The notes below the pieces were generated by a model. The model was not told the DNA's origin. It searched no databases and saw nothing but the letters and a program-made list of their open reading frames with translations. A stretch of DNA of 36,723 bases, taken from assembly GCA_900155495.1 (NCBI GenBank), contig FTLJ01001357.1, forward strand, positions 1 to 36,723, read 5' to 3'. Source of the stretch: Porogramme epimiltina. Its lineage: Eukaryota > Basidiomycota > Agaricomycetes > Polyporales > Polyporaceae. Both the position numbers and the translations under genes were made by a program. Positions 1 to 11,637 of this stretch are shown one piece after another; within the stretch, counting starts at the first letter, position 1, and each line of letters opens with the position of its first letter.

Positions 1-610
1 AGGGGGGAGGGGACGCGGGCGGGGAGGGGATTAGGGGAGCGGCGGAGGGGATTTGAAGGGCGGGAGGGGGAGCATGGAAGCGGATATTTGACTGGAGAGA
101 GCGCCTAAGTCAAAGGAAAGGGCAGGTAAATGTTTCCGTGGCTGTCGTGGCTCGCAGCAGTTCCAGCCATCAGGGGACATCAGCCCGGCCGTGAGCGTTA
201 CGAGCGCCGTTGCTGCTGCCTCGGTCCATGGCTCGCCTCTGATGCTGTGCCCGTCTTCGAATCGTCTCCTGATCACCGTCTGCGCCCGCCTCGTCCGTCG
301 CGTAAGCGTCCGCGAATAAGGACAACGCTGCCCCGCCACGCCCCGCCATCTGCGTCGCATCTGCGCAACAGCCCGGACGGGCCCACGGGGGCTCCTGAAC
401 GAATTTGACGAGGCGATCTGCACAACCGGTCTCACGATATCCAGGGATGGGATCAGGCAGCCCGCCCGTAATCCCTACATCCTGATATGTTGTGCAGGAC
501 GTCCAGATGCTCCGTCAGAGGAAGCGGCCCCATGTGGGGGGGAGACGCTATATCCGACGGCGAGGAGTGGGAGAGGGCGCGGGGGCATATCTGAAATAGC
601 AACCGGGAGT

Positions 611-628
611 ATTTGACGGTGGTCAAAT
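611..628. repeat. ATTTGAC inverted repeat, 4-nt spacer
   Basis: A perfect 7-bp inverted repeat, ATTTGAC then GGTG then GTCAAAT, stands out as an AT-rich island in GC-rich surroundings. Dyads of this size often bind dimeric regulators, but no specific factor can be named from sequence. Confidence 0.55.
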
Positions 629-1249
629 TGGGGTGGTGCGAGCGGGCGTGTCGCCTGTCTGCGTATGTGTAGATGGACCGTCGACCGGTCATCGACGAGC
701 GGTGCGGTTCGCAGGCTGCAGGCGGCAGGCGGCAAGCGGGGGCTGGGGCTCGGGCGCCCTGCCTCAGGCTGCCTGCGCCGGCCTGGCCACCCGGTCTGCC
801 TCCGTAACAGGCATTTCCCCATCCGATCCCATCAGTTTCAAGCTTTTGGCGCCCGGACGCTCGGCCAGACGCCCGAGAGACGCGCGGGCGGCTCCCACTC
901 CATCGCCGATCGAGTCGCGTCTTGGCCCGTTCTGACTGGACAGTGGGCGTCACCGGGGCACCCGCCGCATGCGCTCGCGTGTCGCCCCCCACCCCGCCGC
1001 CGGCCCCAGCGACGACGCGCCCCCTTCCTATTCTTCGCCCGTGCTCCGAGCGCATCCCCGGTCGGATGCCGGTCAGGGTTCTCGCATCTGCCCCTCAAAA
1101 TCGGCGCTGCCCGGGGCCACGCGGCTGCCCGCTCGCCCGTTCGTGCGCATCGGCCGGCCACGTCGACCGGCCTTATCCCCCACGTCCAACTCTAATAGCC
1201 GCACCCATCGCCCGCGCTTCCTCCGCCCGCTTACGCCGGCCGCTCTCCT

Positions 1250-1276
1250 AATTTGAAGGTTTCCACTCAATTTGAC
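1250..1276. repeat. Direct pair of AATTTGA motifs
   Basis: Two copies of AATTTGA (1250-1256 and 1269-1275) lie 19 bp apart in the same orientation. They share the core of the inverted pair near 611. A third pair, in inverted orientation (TTTGA and TCAAA), lies near 1461-1479. Confidence 0.45.
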
Positions 1277-2922
1277 CGACGCTCTCTCCTGCTGATCCTC
1301 GTTTCCCATCCCCTTGGCGGCCCGGCTCTCGCCCCTCTGACTCATCTCTCTCCCATCCTGTATATGTCATACCGCCATACTTGACGTCCGGCGCATCCGT
1401 TCTGATGGACGGATAGAAGCCCCCCCGCCCCGGTTCGGGCGATTTGCGTCTGCCTCCTTTTGAATTCCCCTCAAATTGCTGACCCACCCCGATCTCTCCA
1501 ACACTCCGCGGCGGTGCATGACGCGCCCTCCCGACCCTCCGTGCGCCTCGCTCGCTGGCCTCCAACGCCACCAAGCCCCCCACTAGCGAGCTAGCCGTGC
1601 CTGTCCACACCCCCCTCGCTTCGCGCGACAAACCCGAATCACTGATAGGTGGTGCGCTCCGTTGCGCATCGGTCACGGCCTCCCGTTACGTTTGTCCAAT
1701 TGCATCCGCAGATCTCGCACCCCTTCCAAATCGGCCTCTCAGCACGACCACAATGACCGCCGGCTGCCCGGATCCGTGCGACCCATCCTCTCCGGCGAAA
1801 TCAAAATTACCGTGTCCTTCTATACAAGCGAGCTCAAGACATATGGTGGCTCGGCAACCGCAACCGCAACCACACACACCCAACGCGACGCAGCAGCGCG
1901 CCAGGGTCGCCCGACGGTGGGCGCGCTCGCGAAGCGACGACCACAGCAAGTACGTTCGCGCGTGCCCTCATCTCGTTCCCACGCGCGCCACCCCATTCGA
2001 ATTCCACATCTCTTTCTTCTGCGAGGCTAACAGAGACCCCCGACTTTCCAGAATTCTCTCCGCCGTGAACCTCCGAGCAGCGTCGTACCGCTCGTCCTGA
2101 CCGAAGTCCAATTAATCTCGACGAGCGGTCAGCTGACACAGCCCCGGCTCGTCCAATGACTTATTCGCCGTACCGCCACCCACCCATCTTGGCCCCCCCG
2201 CGCGCACCGCAATGATCTCTAAGTATACTTGCTGGTGACTGAATGGGTGCGCCCCCAGGCGAGCAGGGGAGCGGCCGGCACATCCCACAAGCGGCTGCGG
2301 GGCTGACTGGCATTGCAATGCGCCGCCGCTACGCCCGCAGCCCGCCGCGTCCGGCTGCGTACCCAGGCAAAGCAAGCACGCCCAAGCCGGGAGCTTTCCC
2401 CGCGACCCAAGTCTCCCGGTCCCGGAGGGCCACCCGAGGACTTCAGAATACGCTTACACCAGCCGGCCACACCGTCTCGGGGGGCGCGGCGCCGCCCTCC
2501 TCGTCCTCTCCGCTACCTGCTACGGCCGCGCGTTCGACGTCCCGGGGCGGTGTGTCCTCTCCGAAACCTACGTGCATGCGTGCGTGCGCCTTCGACGGTT
2601 GCTCGAATAATGTCATTCACCCCCGCGCGCGCTGACGCCCTCTGCTCGAACGGGAGCGCAGGCCCCGGACAGGTGGTTCCGCCGTAGACCGCATTCGCGC
2701 TGGCGTGGGTCCGCCCGCGCCCAAACGTAAACTTTTTTTTTGCGCTTCGAGGCGCGGGTCCGCCGATCGCTGCCTCCACTCCACCCCCCCCCCCACCCAT
2801 CTCGCGCATCCGTTCTTGGGTGCTAACCAGGTATGCGCTGCCGCCCGCGCGCCTGCGCCCGCTCTTGGTCCGCGCCCAACCCCCTTCGCCCTTCATCGGG
2901 CCCGGGGGCGAGAACCTGCGGT

Positions 2923-2945
2923 GGGGGTTGGGGGTTGGGGGGGGG
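2923..2945 (+). other. G-quadruplex-prone G-run cluster
   Basis: Runs of 5, 5 and 9 guanines are separated by TT, which gives at least four G-tracts with short loops. This meets the usual G-quadruplex pattern. A second G-rich block, 10 G then A then 8 G, lies at 5186-5204, and another sits at the left window edge (1-37). Folding and any function are inferred. Confidence 0.5.
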
Positions 2946-5900
2946 CCGCCGATGTCGGATGGTGTCCGTCCGTGCGCGGGTGCAGCGGGTGCGGGTGCGG
3001 AAGGGCGGGGCTGGGGCGCCCTCGGTTCCCCCGATAATTTCGTGCGGCGGCGCTGGCCTGTGGTGCGCACGGCGTCGGGCAGTGTGCTTGGGGCTTGGGT
3101 GAGTCGCGTGCTGACTGGGCCCGCCGTTTTGCTGAGCTCAGTGATGTTTCAGCGAGGCGCCACAAACATGCCGTCGTGTGCGTATCTCATCCAGAGGGAG
3201 TCGATCAGTGTTGGATATCCTCAGCAAGAAAGCTGCGGACGGACTCCCTGTCGGACCGACGCGTACCGAACGTCATCGTCTTTGACGGGGGGCAGCGAAA
3301 TGGAACAAGGTGCGTCTGTCTATCCACACACTACGGTCGCGCACACGAAGCGAATATCCACCTCTCTCTCCCCCTCTATTCAGGATACGAGTAAGGACGG
3401 CCACCGTGCCCACCTGCCACCCCGGCAGCCAGACGCGTCCCGACCAGACACCTCCCGGCCTCTCCAACCACAAACGCGCCCGCCAGGCCGTGCATCTATC
3501 CCAGGACTGAATGCGGCGCCAGCGAGACCACAACAACACATCCGCCCCCCCGTACCTCAAACCTTCGCGCACCCCGCGCCCCGCGCCCCCCACATTGCCC
3601 TTCGCCACGCCGGGGCGGGCGGCTCGCAGGCGGTGGATGGGTGGGTGGGTGGTGGATAGAAGCCGCGGCCGCCACCCCGCCCCCCCGGGCCCGCCTGGGA
3701 GCGCTCCCGAGGGCAGCGCGATCCGAGCGGAGGAGCGTACGGGTGCGCACGGGGTTCGAGGGTGCGGACGGACGGACAGGCGGGGGCTATTTGCGAACGT
3801 CCAATTCAAACGCAGGACAGAGGACGATATCGTCCTCGCCGCTGCGCCTCGCAAGGTGGCAGGATCAAGATGGCGCCCCCCTGCCCTGCCCAGGAACGTC
3901 CGTCTAGCTCAAAGGGGAGAAGGGGGAGGTGCGGACGGCCCGTCGATGTCCGGAGGAGGGTTTTTCGATTCTCGGTACTGACAGCGCGCGCGCCCGTCGA
4001 CGCTCCTTGGCACGACGCTCGACGACCAAGATTTTCATCCGCGTCGCAACACCGGAGTCCACACCGACATCACCAAACGCTCAAATTTCAGACCTCAGGG
4101 CAGCCTGTCTGACCTGCGCAGAAATCGCCGGAGGCGGGGGGCGGAGGGGGTTGTGGGCGCGCGGGCGCGCACTGCGCCGCCTGCGCTGCCGGCCAGCGTG
4201 CGCGTCGACAGGCCCGCGCCGCGACACCGCGCCACGCAGAGAGACCCTGCGTGGGTCAGTTCGCCCCCCTCTCTCCCCGCCGCCCTTCCTGCCTTCCTTC
4301 CCTTTCCTTCCCACAGCCCAAGCGCCTGATTTTATAATTGCCCCTCGGGGGCGCGCGTATCACCGCGAGGCTTCGCGTGGGCGCCAGCCCGCCGAACGCA
4401 GATGCGCCGGGGCAAGATCTCAACCTCTCAAGCCTTTTCCAAACGTTCGACGCACGTCGCACGATCTCGCGCGGTTTCCATCTCGCGCAGCACAGCGCCG
4501 GTGCGTGCGAGCGCGAGCGCGAGCGAACGAGCCGGCGGGCGATCAGGCGAATTGGAAGGGGGGGGCTATGGCTGGGGCTGGGGCTGGGCGCCCGTCGCGA
4601 CGCGATCGCACACTCACGAAATCATTAATTGCGCCCGAATCGCACATCCTTCCGGCGTCGCGCGGAGGTGCAATTTGTGGAGGAGATGGCCCCAACATCA
4701 TCGCAGCGGCCGAGCGCGGCGCATGCATGCAAAGTTCAAACTGACGGACACGTTTTGGGCTGCTATCGTGGGGAGTGTTGAGCAAGGTTTCGCCGCGCTG
4801 TGCGATCGCATGGTCGCGCCGCGTGCCGTTGGAACGCCGGACGGCGTCGCTCTCTCGGGAGCAATCCTGGCACTGACCGTGGCTCAGCTTTCGGCTCTTC
4901 AGCCGTGCACGTATATGTCCGGCAGACGTCTACGCTCGCGCGGCGCACCCGCGAGGCCCCACGGTGCTGATACTGCAAGCCGGTGCGCACGCGATCCAAT
5001 CGCAGCTCCCGCGCGGGGGGGGCATTTGCCTCTTCTGGGGGCACCAGATGCGGGGGGAAGCAGCGACTGGGGTCAATGAGGAGGGGCGGATGGGATGACG
5101 CGCCAACGCCAACATTGGCGCATGTCGACGCGCTCGCAGGGCCGCGGTCACGCTGCGCTGCGAACGCGCCGCCGTGCGCTTCTTTGGGGGGGGGGAGGGG
5201 GGGGCTCTGCCTTCTGCTCCAAGTTTCTGACTGCAGCAGCAACAACAACGGCAGCACGCTTCGCGATCTCTTCGTGCAAGGCCCCACGCTCCCACTCGCA
5301 CCCGAGGTCCGGCTGTGGCGCGGGCTTGCATCTGTCGATATCCTTTGATGGATCAGGGGGGAGAAGGCGGCGGGGGGAGCGTGGGGGGCCTGTTGGGGAG
5401 GTGGATCGATTCCCCGGGCGGTCGGGGTATGCATCGCGGCGGGAGGGCAAGTGCTATATGGGCTCAGTTGTGTGCGGGGCAGGCAGGCGGGCAGCTGCGC
5501 GAGTTGGATGAATTCGCTGGGCGCGCGCCCTGGTGCCGAGGAACGAGCTGTGAGCGAGCAGGCGACATGAACGGGTTCGCCATCTCCAGATGTGATGGCA
5601 GCGGCGCGGGAGGGGGAGCTGGAAGGCAACTTGGAGCCTTCGCATCGCGTCGCGTCTACTTAGTCGAGGGGTGGGGGTGGGTGGGCGGGCTGAACTTGGA
5701 TCTGATCTCGTTGGCGACGCGGCTGTCCGGTGACCCAGCGCGCGCGTGGAGGCTATTAGGTGCGTGCGAGCCGGGGGGGTTGATTTTGACGCCTTTCAAG
5801 TTTTGATTTTGCAAGGGGACGCTTGTCAGACACGACGAGCCCGCGGCCGCGGCCGCCGCGCTCGGAGGGCTCCTGCCGGTGGCGACGACGACGCTGCGTA

Positions 5901-6557
5901 CTGCAGCCCTGGCGCGCCGTGGCCGCGACGCGGCCTGGGCTGGCGAGTTTGAATTTGGCGGGCGAACGGGAGTTGACCGGGACGTGGCTACGAGACGCGT
6001 AGGGCGAGCGCGCCGGACCGCAGCAGGAGCTGGAAAAGGCGGGGGTGGGATAGAGGGGGCGTAGACGGCTACCTGTTGGCCGTCCGAGCATCGCCTGTGG
6101 CTCGTTCTGCGTTGTTCTACGGCGGGCAAGTGATCAAAGGATCCCATGGACACTGCACCCAGGCCATGATAGCTGATTGCACGCTGGTTCTCCAGATGTC
6201 GCGCGGCGAGCGAGAACACGCGAGAACACACGCCCGCTCGGACGTGCAAGGCGTGTCGACCCAGAAGGGCGACCGCTCGCCCTCTCTCGGTTCTCGGGCG
6301 GCATACAAAGCCTTTCGCTGACAGTTGACCCGCCCGGGGATGGTGCCCGACCCGAGCAGCGGCGACGGGGTGGCTGACCAGCGGCTGGCGGGGTTGTTCG
6401 GGTGGCAAAAGAGAAGCGGGGCTAAAAGAGGGAGGCGCGCCGACGCGACCGTCATGTACCGCTTTCCCCTCTCGTCCACCGTCGCTCTCCCGTTCTGAGA
6501 CCGTCCAGCCTAGCATTGGCAACCACACACACCCTACGCTCCCACACTCCTTTCGCC

Positions 6558-7777
6558 ATGCGCGCCCTCGCCGCCTTCCTCCATCTCGTCTTCCTCAATC
6601 TGCCCATCCTCATTTCGACGGCTGACGCTGCGTCCCTGGCCCAGCGGGATGACGTGAACACGGTGCGCGCCTCCAACCATGACCCACCGTCCTTCGCTGA
6701 CCGCAGTTTTGTTCTCAATCATTGAAGGATCCCTCTCGCATCGCCTGCAGCATTATGGGCGTCCCCATTCAGGATCCCGCAGCTGCCCTGGCACAGCTCG
6801 ACCACGGCGTGGTGCCCGAGGGCCTTCAGGGCCTCCCGCCGAGCGAGCTCCGGACCTCGCTCGAAAACTGTGTTAGCAAGGAGGCGTCTGCCTCTCGCGT
6901 TCATGGCGGCGGACTTGTCACCCGCTCCGACTCTGGATACAATGCGGAGGATGCCGTACAAGCGGGATCTATGCTCCTCCGTGCGCGGGACAACGGTCCT
7001 TCCGCCTACCCCGGCCCTTTCACTCCTTACTCGCCCCTAGACCCCTACTCTGGGTCACCCGAAGATCATTCAGGAAAGCCTCCAGACTACGTCGACCCTT
7101 TCGCTTATCCCGATCGCCCTAATGGCATGGCACCGTCTTCTCAGCAAGGACTCTTTGACTACACCAACCCGCATTCCAAATATCCCGCGTTCCCTGGCCA
7201 GCCGAACGAAGCGACGGGCTCTTATCCCGGTTTCCCCAGCTCAAACTCTCAATACGGATCTGGTCCTGAAGGCTACCGGAGCGGCTCTGGTCTCGGCTAC
7301 ACTGGCTCTGGCACTGGTTACCCCGATTCTGGCTCTGGCTATCCATCCGCTGGTTCCACCTACCCGGGCGGGCGATCGGAATATCCTGCCTCGCCGTTCT
7401 ACTCGACTGGACCCGACTCCGGACGGTCTGGGGCCGACGGTGACTCTGGCCCTTCCGACTCCATTTTCGCGCCGGACGGGTTTAGGCATGGTGCTGGAAG
7501 CAGCGGGGATAGCGGCCGCGGGAACGATGGGCTACGGTCTGCCGGTGCTTCTGGAGACACTCCCAACGTCGACGATCCCAGCTCGAACTGTATCGGCGCC
7601 GCATGTACGAACATCGCGGTGCTTAGCCAAGCAGGCGAAGTCGCCACCGCGCCGGAGGTCCAGTTCGTGCCGTTCAAGCACATTCCTGGATCGTCCGTCC
7701 CTCAAGTCACCGAAGGATCCCTGGGCTGCCCTGGCGGTGATATCAACCTCTGTGTCGACGGTGGAGACGCGGAGTGA
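6558..7777 (+). CDS. Secreted Gly/Ser/Tyr-rich protein
   Basis: Two exons (6558-6662, 6707-7777) give 391 aa. The 44-nt intron has a GTGCGC donor, a CTGAC branch-like motif and a CGCAG acceptor, and it joins in phase 0. The start ATG at 6558 opens a clear signal peptide (hydrophobic residues 3-20, likely cleavage after ADA near residue 24). The mature protein has three parts. An N-terminal segment has three cysteines (FCSQS, IACSIMG, ENCVSK). A roughly 200-residue low-complexity middle is rich in Gly, Ser, Pro and Tyr, with recurring GY..SGSG units. A C-terminal segment has four cysteines (NCIGAAC, LGC, LCVDGG). I do not recognise a family. It is probably an extracellular or wall-associated structural protein; the function is unknown. 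The seven cysteines, an odd number, lie outside the low-complexity core. Confidence 0.75.
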
Positions 7778-8215
7778 TGGGCGGTTAGTTTCCCTGCGAG
7801 CTTGTTTACCCTTTGAATGGCGGCGTAGATTTTTTCACGGCGGCTGTTCCGTGCGGTTGCAATTTTATATTTTATGTGCCTAGGAGACCTCCCTAAATTA
7901 TCGCCAACATTACCGGCCTTTTCCACACCCGTTTCGCTGTGCAGGTGGCACTGAACGAGTACGAGAAGACGAACAAGGTCATGAGACCGTGCGCCCGCTT
8001 GGTAGATCGTGACCGGGCGGCTAAGTCGCGCAGTGCGGTGCGTGTCTATGGGCGCCTGTGGCAATAATGCATCGCCATAGCCGCCACCAGGGTGTGACGT
8101 TGTAAATCCGAATCGTGGCCTCCAACGTTCTCTCCGCCTCCATGTCCCTGCCTCCTCGCCCTCCTCCGCCGACGCCCTGACCGACTGACCGACCGACCGA
8201 ATCGACCCGCCTAGA
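7778..8215. other. Intergenic spacer
   Basis: This spacer holds the 3' UTR of the secreted-protein gene, including an AT-rich stretch at 7860-7880 (TTTTATATTTTATG) that could serve 3'-end formation. It also holds the 5' flank of the EXS-domain gene, which contains short GACC/GACT repeats around 8175-8205. No gene is seen. Confidence 0.6.
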
Positions 8216-10434
8216 ATGAGGAGCGACTTCTCCGACGAACTCTACTTCTCCGCCGCCTTCCCCCTCCCCTTCCGCGTCCTCGCCCTCGCCGCGCTCGGCG
8301 TCCTCGGCTGGGCGACGAACCTCCACGGCCTGCACGTCTGGGGTGTCGACGCCGCGGGTGTGCTAGACCTCAACGGCCACGATGGCGCGCACCGCCTCAC
8401 CTCCACTTCGCCGCTGCCCACGTCGGTGTCTGCGGACCGGCGCACGGGCGGGTGGCGGCACCAGCACCAGCACCAGCAGACGTACGTGCCCGTGTACCGC
8501 GCGTTCGCCGCGTTCGGCGGGTGGGTCCTCGCGTGCTGGGCGGTCTTCCGCTACGCCGCGGGCCCCGGCGCGGGCACGGGCGCGGACGCGGCGGATGGAG
8601 ACGGCGGGGTGGGCGCGGTGGACGGGTACAAGTTCGTGCCTGCGGTCGCGGCGCTCGGCGCGCTCACCGTGCTCGTGTGCCCGTTCCAGGTTGCGTACAA
8701 GCCGCAGCGGGACAAGTTCCTCGCGTGAGTGGTCCTATTCTGTCTTTGTTTCCTGGTGTCGCTCCGGATGTGCTGCGCGTGGTATGCGGAGGCCCGCGCC
8801 GCAGGTGCGGGCGAGCGTAGAGACGGACGGACGCGGTGCTGATGCTGTTCTTTCCGCCCGCTGCGCCCCCCACCCTCGCAGCGCGGTGCACAGATGCATA
8901 TTCCCCTCGCCCCACCGGGTGTACTTCTCCGACGTCGTGTTCGCCGATACGCTCACGTCCTTCGCGAAGGTCCTCGGCGACGTGTGGCTCTCGCTATTTA
9001 TGCTGCTCCCCAGCGGGAGCCTGCTCTCGCAGCCCGCGCAAGACGGGCTCGCGCGCTGGATCCTGCCCACAATTATGAGGTGAGTGGCGATCCTCGTATC
9101 TACGCCTCACATGATTGTGCGCGTCTGGTCATCACGGGGGAGAGATTACAATTTACGTGCATGGGGAAGTCTTCCCCGATCGTTGGCCGAAATGAAAATA
9201 TAACTTCTTCCCCGGTCTCAATGATCCATGTATGCGGCAGCGGCGACCCGGCACGACGGGTTCAATACAGCCAGCCTAACTTCCTGTGTGTCTAAATCTG
9301 AGAGAACGCGTTTTCGGTCAAGGTCGGGTTTCCACAAACTTTGACTTTGCGCCCCGACCTTGTGCTCATGACAAGCGTGAGGCGCCTCGTGCGTCGAAAC
9401 GAGAGGATTTGCTGGGCGCGCATGGACAGCAGCCGTACAATTTCCGACGCTGAACTTTTTCGGCCTTACGCGGGGGTATATATATGCTCACACCTTCGTG
9501 TCACAGTATACCCTACGCCATCCGCCTACGACAATGCCTCGTCGAGTACAACGCCCCATCCAACACGAGCCGCCGCCCGCTCATGAACGCCCTCAAGTAC
9601 GCCTCCTCGTTCCCCGTGATTTTCCTCTCTGCCGCCCAGCGGATCGTCGTTTCAGACGTCATGGCGGTTAAAGGCGAGCATGCCGCCCACGAGTCGTGGC
9701 ACGGAGAGCACCAGCTATTTCGTCTATGGTAAGCGGCCTGCTTCACGCTCACGCCGGCGCTGCTGACATCGCCGTTCCCCCCAAGGCTTCTCGCCGCCGC
9801 CGTCAACTCGCTCTACTCATTCTGGTGGGACGTCACCAACGATTGGGGCCTTGACCTGCTCGTCCCGCAACCAGCAGGCGGGCCGACGCGGCCGTCCAAT
9901 CCTCCCCGACCGCTCCTGCTCCCACGCCTCTACACCCGCTCGGCGCTCCTAAAACACCCGAAGGGCTCCCCCTCCGAGGACCTGCCCGACGAGGTACCCG
10001 AGGACGTCGCGCAGGCGGCCCCGCGCCGGACGCATCCGTACGGCCTCAGGCCGACGCTGCTCTTCCCGCTGCCCGCGTACCCGTTCGCGATCCTCGTCGA
10101 CCTCGTCCTGCGCCTGACGTGGTCCGCGAAGCTCTCGAGCCACCTGCACGCGTACGCCGAGGGCGACCTGATCATCTTCTGGATCGAGCTCGCCGAGGTC
10201 GTCCGCCGCTGGATGTGGGTCTTCCTCCGCGTCGAGTGGGAGACCGTCAAGGAGCTCGACGCGCGCGAGCGCCTGGCAGGAGGGGGCGCGGGAGGGGGCA
10301 CCCGGTCGCCCCCGCCCGGGACGCGCGCGGGGGCCGCGGCGGCGGCGGAGCGCAGGGAGGCGTACCGGGAGCCGATATTCGACCACGACGAATTCGAGAT
10401 GGTCCCTCCCCAGCGCGGGGCTGAGCTCGGGTGA
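8216..10434 (+). CDS. ERD1: ERD1-like EXS-domain membrane protein
   Basis: Four exons (8216-8724, 8882-9079, 9507-9728, 9786-10434) give 525 aa. All three junctions are phase 2. EXS-family features appear across the joins: VVFADTLTSFAKVLGDVW in exon 2, IPYAIRLRQCLVEY across exons 2-3, YSFWWDVTNDWGLDLL in exon 4, and RRWMWVFLRVEWE near the C-terminus. Several hydrophobic spans are visible (for example residues about 15-40, 95-115 and 140-165). In yeast, Erd1 is a Golgi membrane protein needed to retain ER luminal proteins and Golgi glycosyltransferases and to return phosphate released by glycosylation. A similar role here is inferred from the family. The C-terminal tail is Gly/Ala/Pro-rich. 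The second intron is 427 nt, far longer than any other intron in the window. Confidence 0.88.
9080..9506 (+). other. 427-nt intron of the ERD1-like gene
   Basis: The GTGAGT donor at 9080 and the CACAG acceptor at 9505-9506 restore the EXS frame exactly. The intron contains a perfect odd palindrome, GGGGAAG-T-CTTCCCC (9163-9177), and a second CTTCTTCCCCG about 25 nt downstream. It ends with a TATATATATG stretch. The size is unusual against the 43-139 nt introns elsewhere in the window. No RNA gene was recognised inside it. Confidence 0.6.
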
Positions 10435-11637
10435 GCCGGAGCCCCCCGAGCCCTAGTCAAGTCCGATTGCGTGATGGCGCGTCGGGAGAGTGAGGAGGGG
10501 AGGGGAAGGGAAGGGGGGAGACCTCGGATAATGGAGAGCTTGAGCCAGCGCCCGCGGTGGGAAGGGACGGACGGTTGTGGATCGCGCGCCGCGCTTGGCA
10601 CGCTGGTGAGTGTGAGCGATCTCGCGCAGAAGCAGGCCCGCTCACGTCACCGTTCTCGCGCAGGTGGCTTCTTTTTTTTTTGCTAGCCTACTAATGTCGC
10701 GAATCGCTATCATACGCCCGCGCTTGAATGGAGACCGCCCCGGCCAGCGGCGCCGCGTGTTCTCAGCTGGTGGGACATGTGAGCGGGTTGCTTGCAAACG
10801 ACAATCTGTCGCGGACGCCACCGGGCGCGATGGCGAGTAGACACGAGAACATCAGCGTGCGGGGCCCCGCACGCGCAGTTAGTGGATTGGGAATGCGTCC
10901 CCAGGTACAGCAGGCCAGAACCGGCTGCCCAGTAAGTATCCGCCGTCAGGCGACACGGGTGAGAACGGCGCGTCCACGGCAATTAGGGGCTCCGAGCCAG
11001 AGTGGCTGTCTTGTACATGCAGCTGACCAAGGCGAGCCACAGCGCGGACAAACGGATCTTGGATACGCCGAAACCAGGAAGACAACGCGGCAGGCGAGGA
11101 GGAGGGAACATCCCAGGCGCAGGTCGGAAGAAGTCGCGTCAATAACGGTGGGAGCGGGCGTCGCCCGGCTCTCATCGCGCGCTATTCCCGTCGACGCACG
11201 GGAGACTTCGCGGGTCGAGACGGAGGCGCGCGCGCGGCCGCGGGGGAGGGAGGTCAGCTGACCGAGCGTTGGGCGCACCGGACGCGCCGGCGCGACTGCG
11301 CCGCGGGGCGAGGGGCTGGAGTGTTCGTGCGCGGCCGGGTGCGCGCATTCAAACGCGCGCCGCTTCTGGCATTGTGCGGTACATAAACCATACGCTCGCC
11401 CGGGCGGCCTCCTCACGCTGAGCCTAGCTGCATTCGCGCGGTCAGCAGGAACAAGTCGGTGCCCCGCCTTCCCACGTGCGGCCCTTCGCCCTTCCCTCTT
11501 CGTGCCCTTGGTGCGTCCCGGCCTCCTCCCGCCCCTCTTCTTCGTTTCAATCGGCGCGCGCGGGTTCTGGTGGCTGATTGGCTTCCGATCCCACACACGC
11601 AGCAGCTCCTGTACGACCTCTCCAGTCAAACCGACCC
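10435..11637. other. Intergenic region upstream of FDH
   Basis: No supported gene is seen here. The open frames are short, and none matches a family. The region carries the ERD1-like 3' flank, a T9 run at about 10672-10680, and the presumptive formate dehydrogenase promoter. Confidence 0.55.

Larger units (their letters stand above)
1..6557. other. 6.5-kb gene-free GC-rich region
   Basis: No reading frame here joins into a protein I recognise on either strand. The longest open frames (for example 3929-4744 + and 4763-5629 -) are Arg/Pro/Ala/Ser-rich and look like chance frames in GC-rich DNA. Visible content is G-run clusters (1-37, 2923-2945, 5186-5204), a C/T tract ending in CACAG (about 4260-4316), and repeated AATTTGA-type motifs, some paired. 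The other intergenic gaps in this window are roughly 0.2-1.6 kb, so this block stands out. It could be a long regulatory region for the gene at 6558, a noncoding-RNA locus, or the flank of a gene to the left. None of these is shown by sequence alone. Confidence 0.6.

Noticed and set aside
3929..4744. 271-aa plus-strand open frame
   Set aside because: Arg-rich, no motif and overlapping other equally open frames. It is not supported as a gene.
4763..5629. 288-aa minus-strand open frame in the gene-free block
   Set aside because: Pro/Ser/Arg/Ala-rich with no signal peptide, domain or splice-supported extension, and equally long open frames exist on the opposite strand. It is consistent with chance in GC-rich DNA.
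5656..6528. 290-aa minus-strand open frame upstream of the secreted-protein gene
   Set aside because: The sequence is low-information and recognises no family. It overlaps the likely promoter of the gene at 6558.
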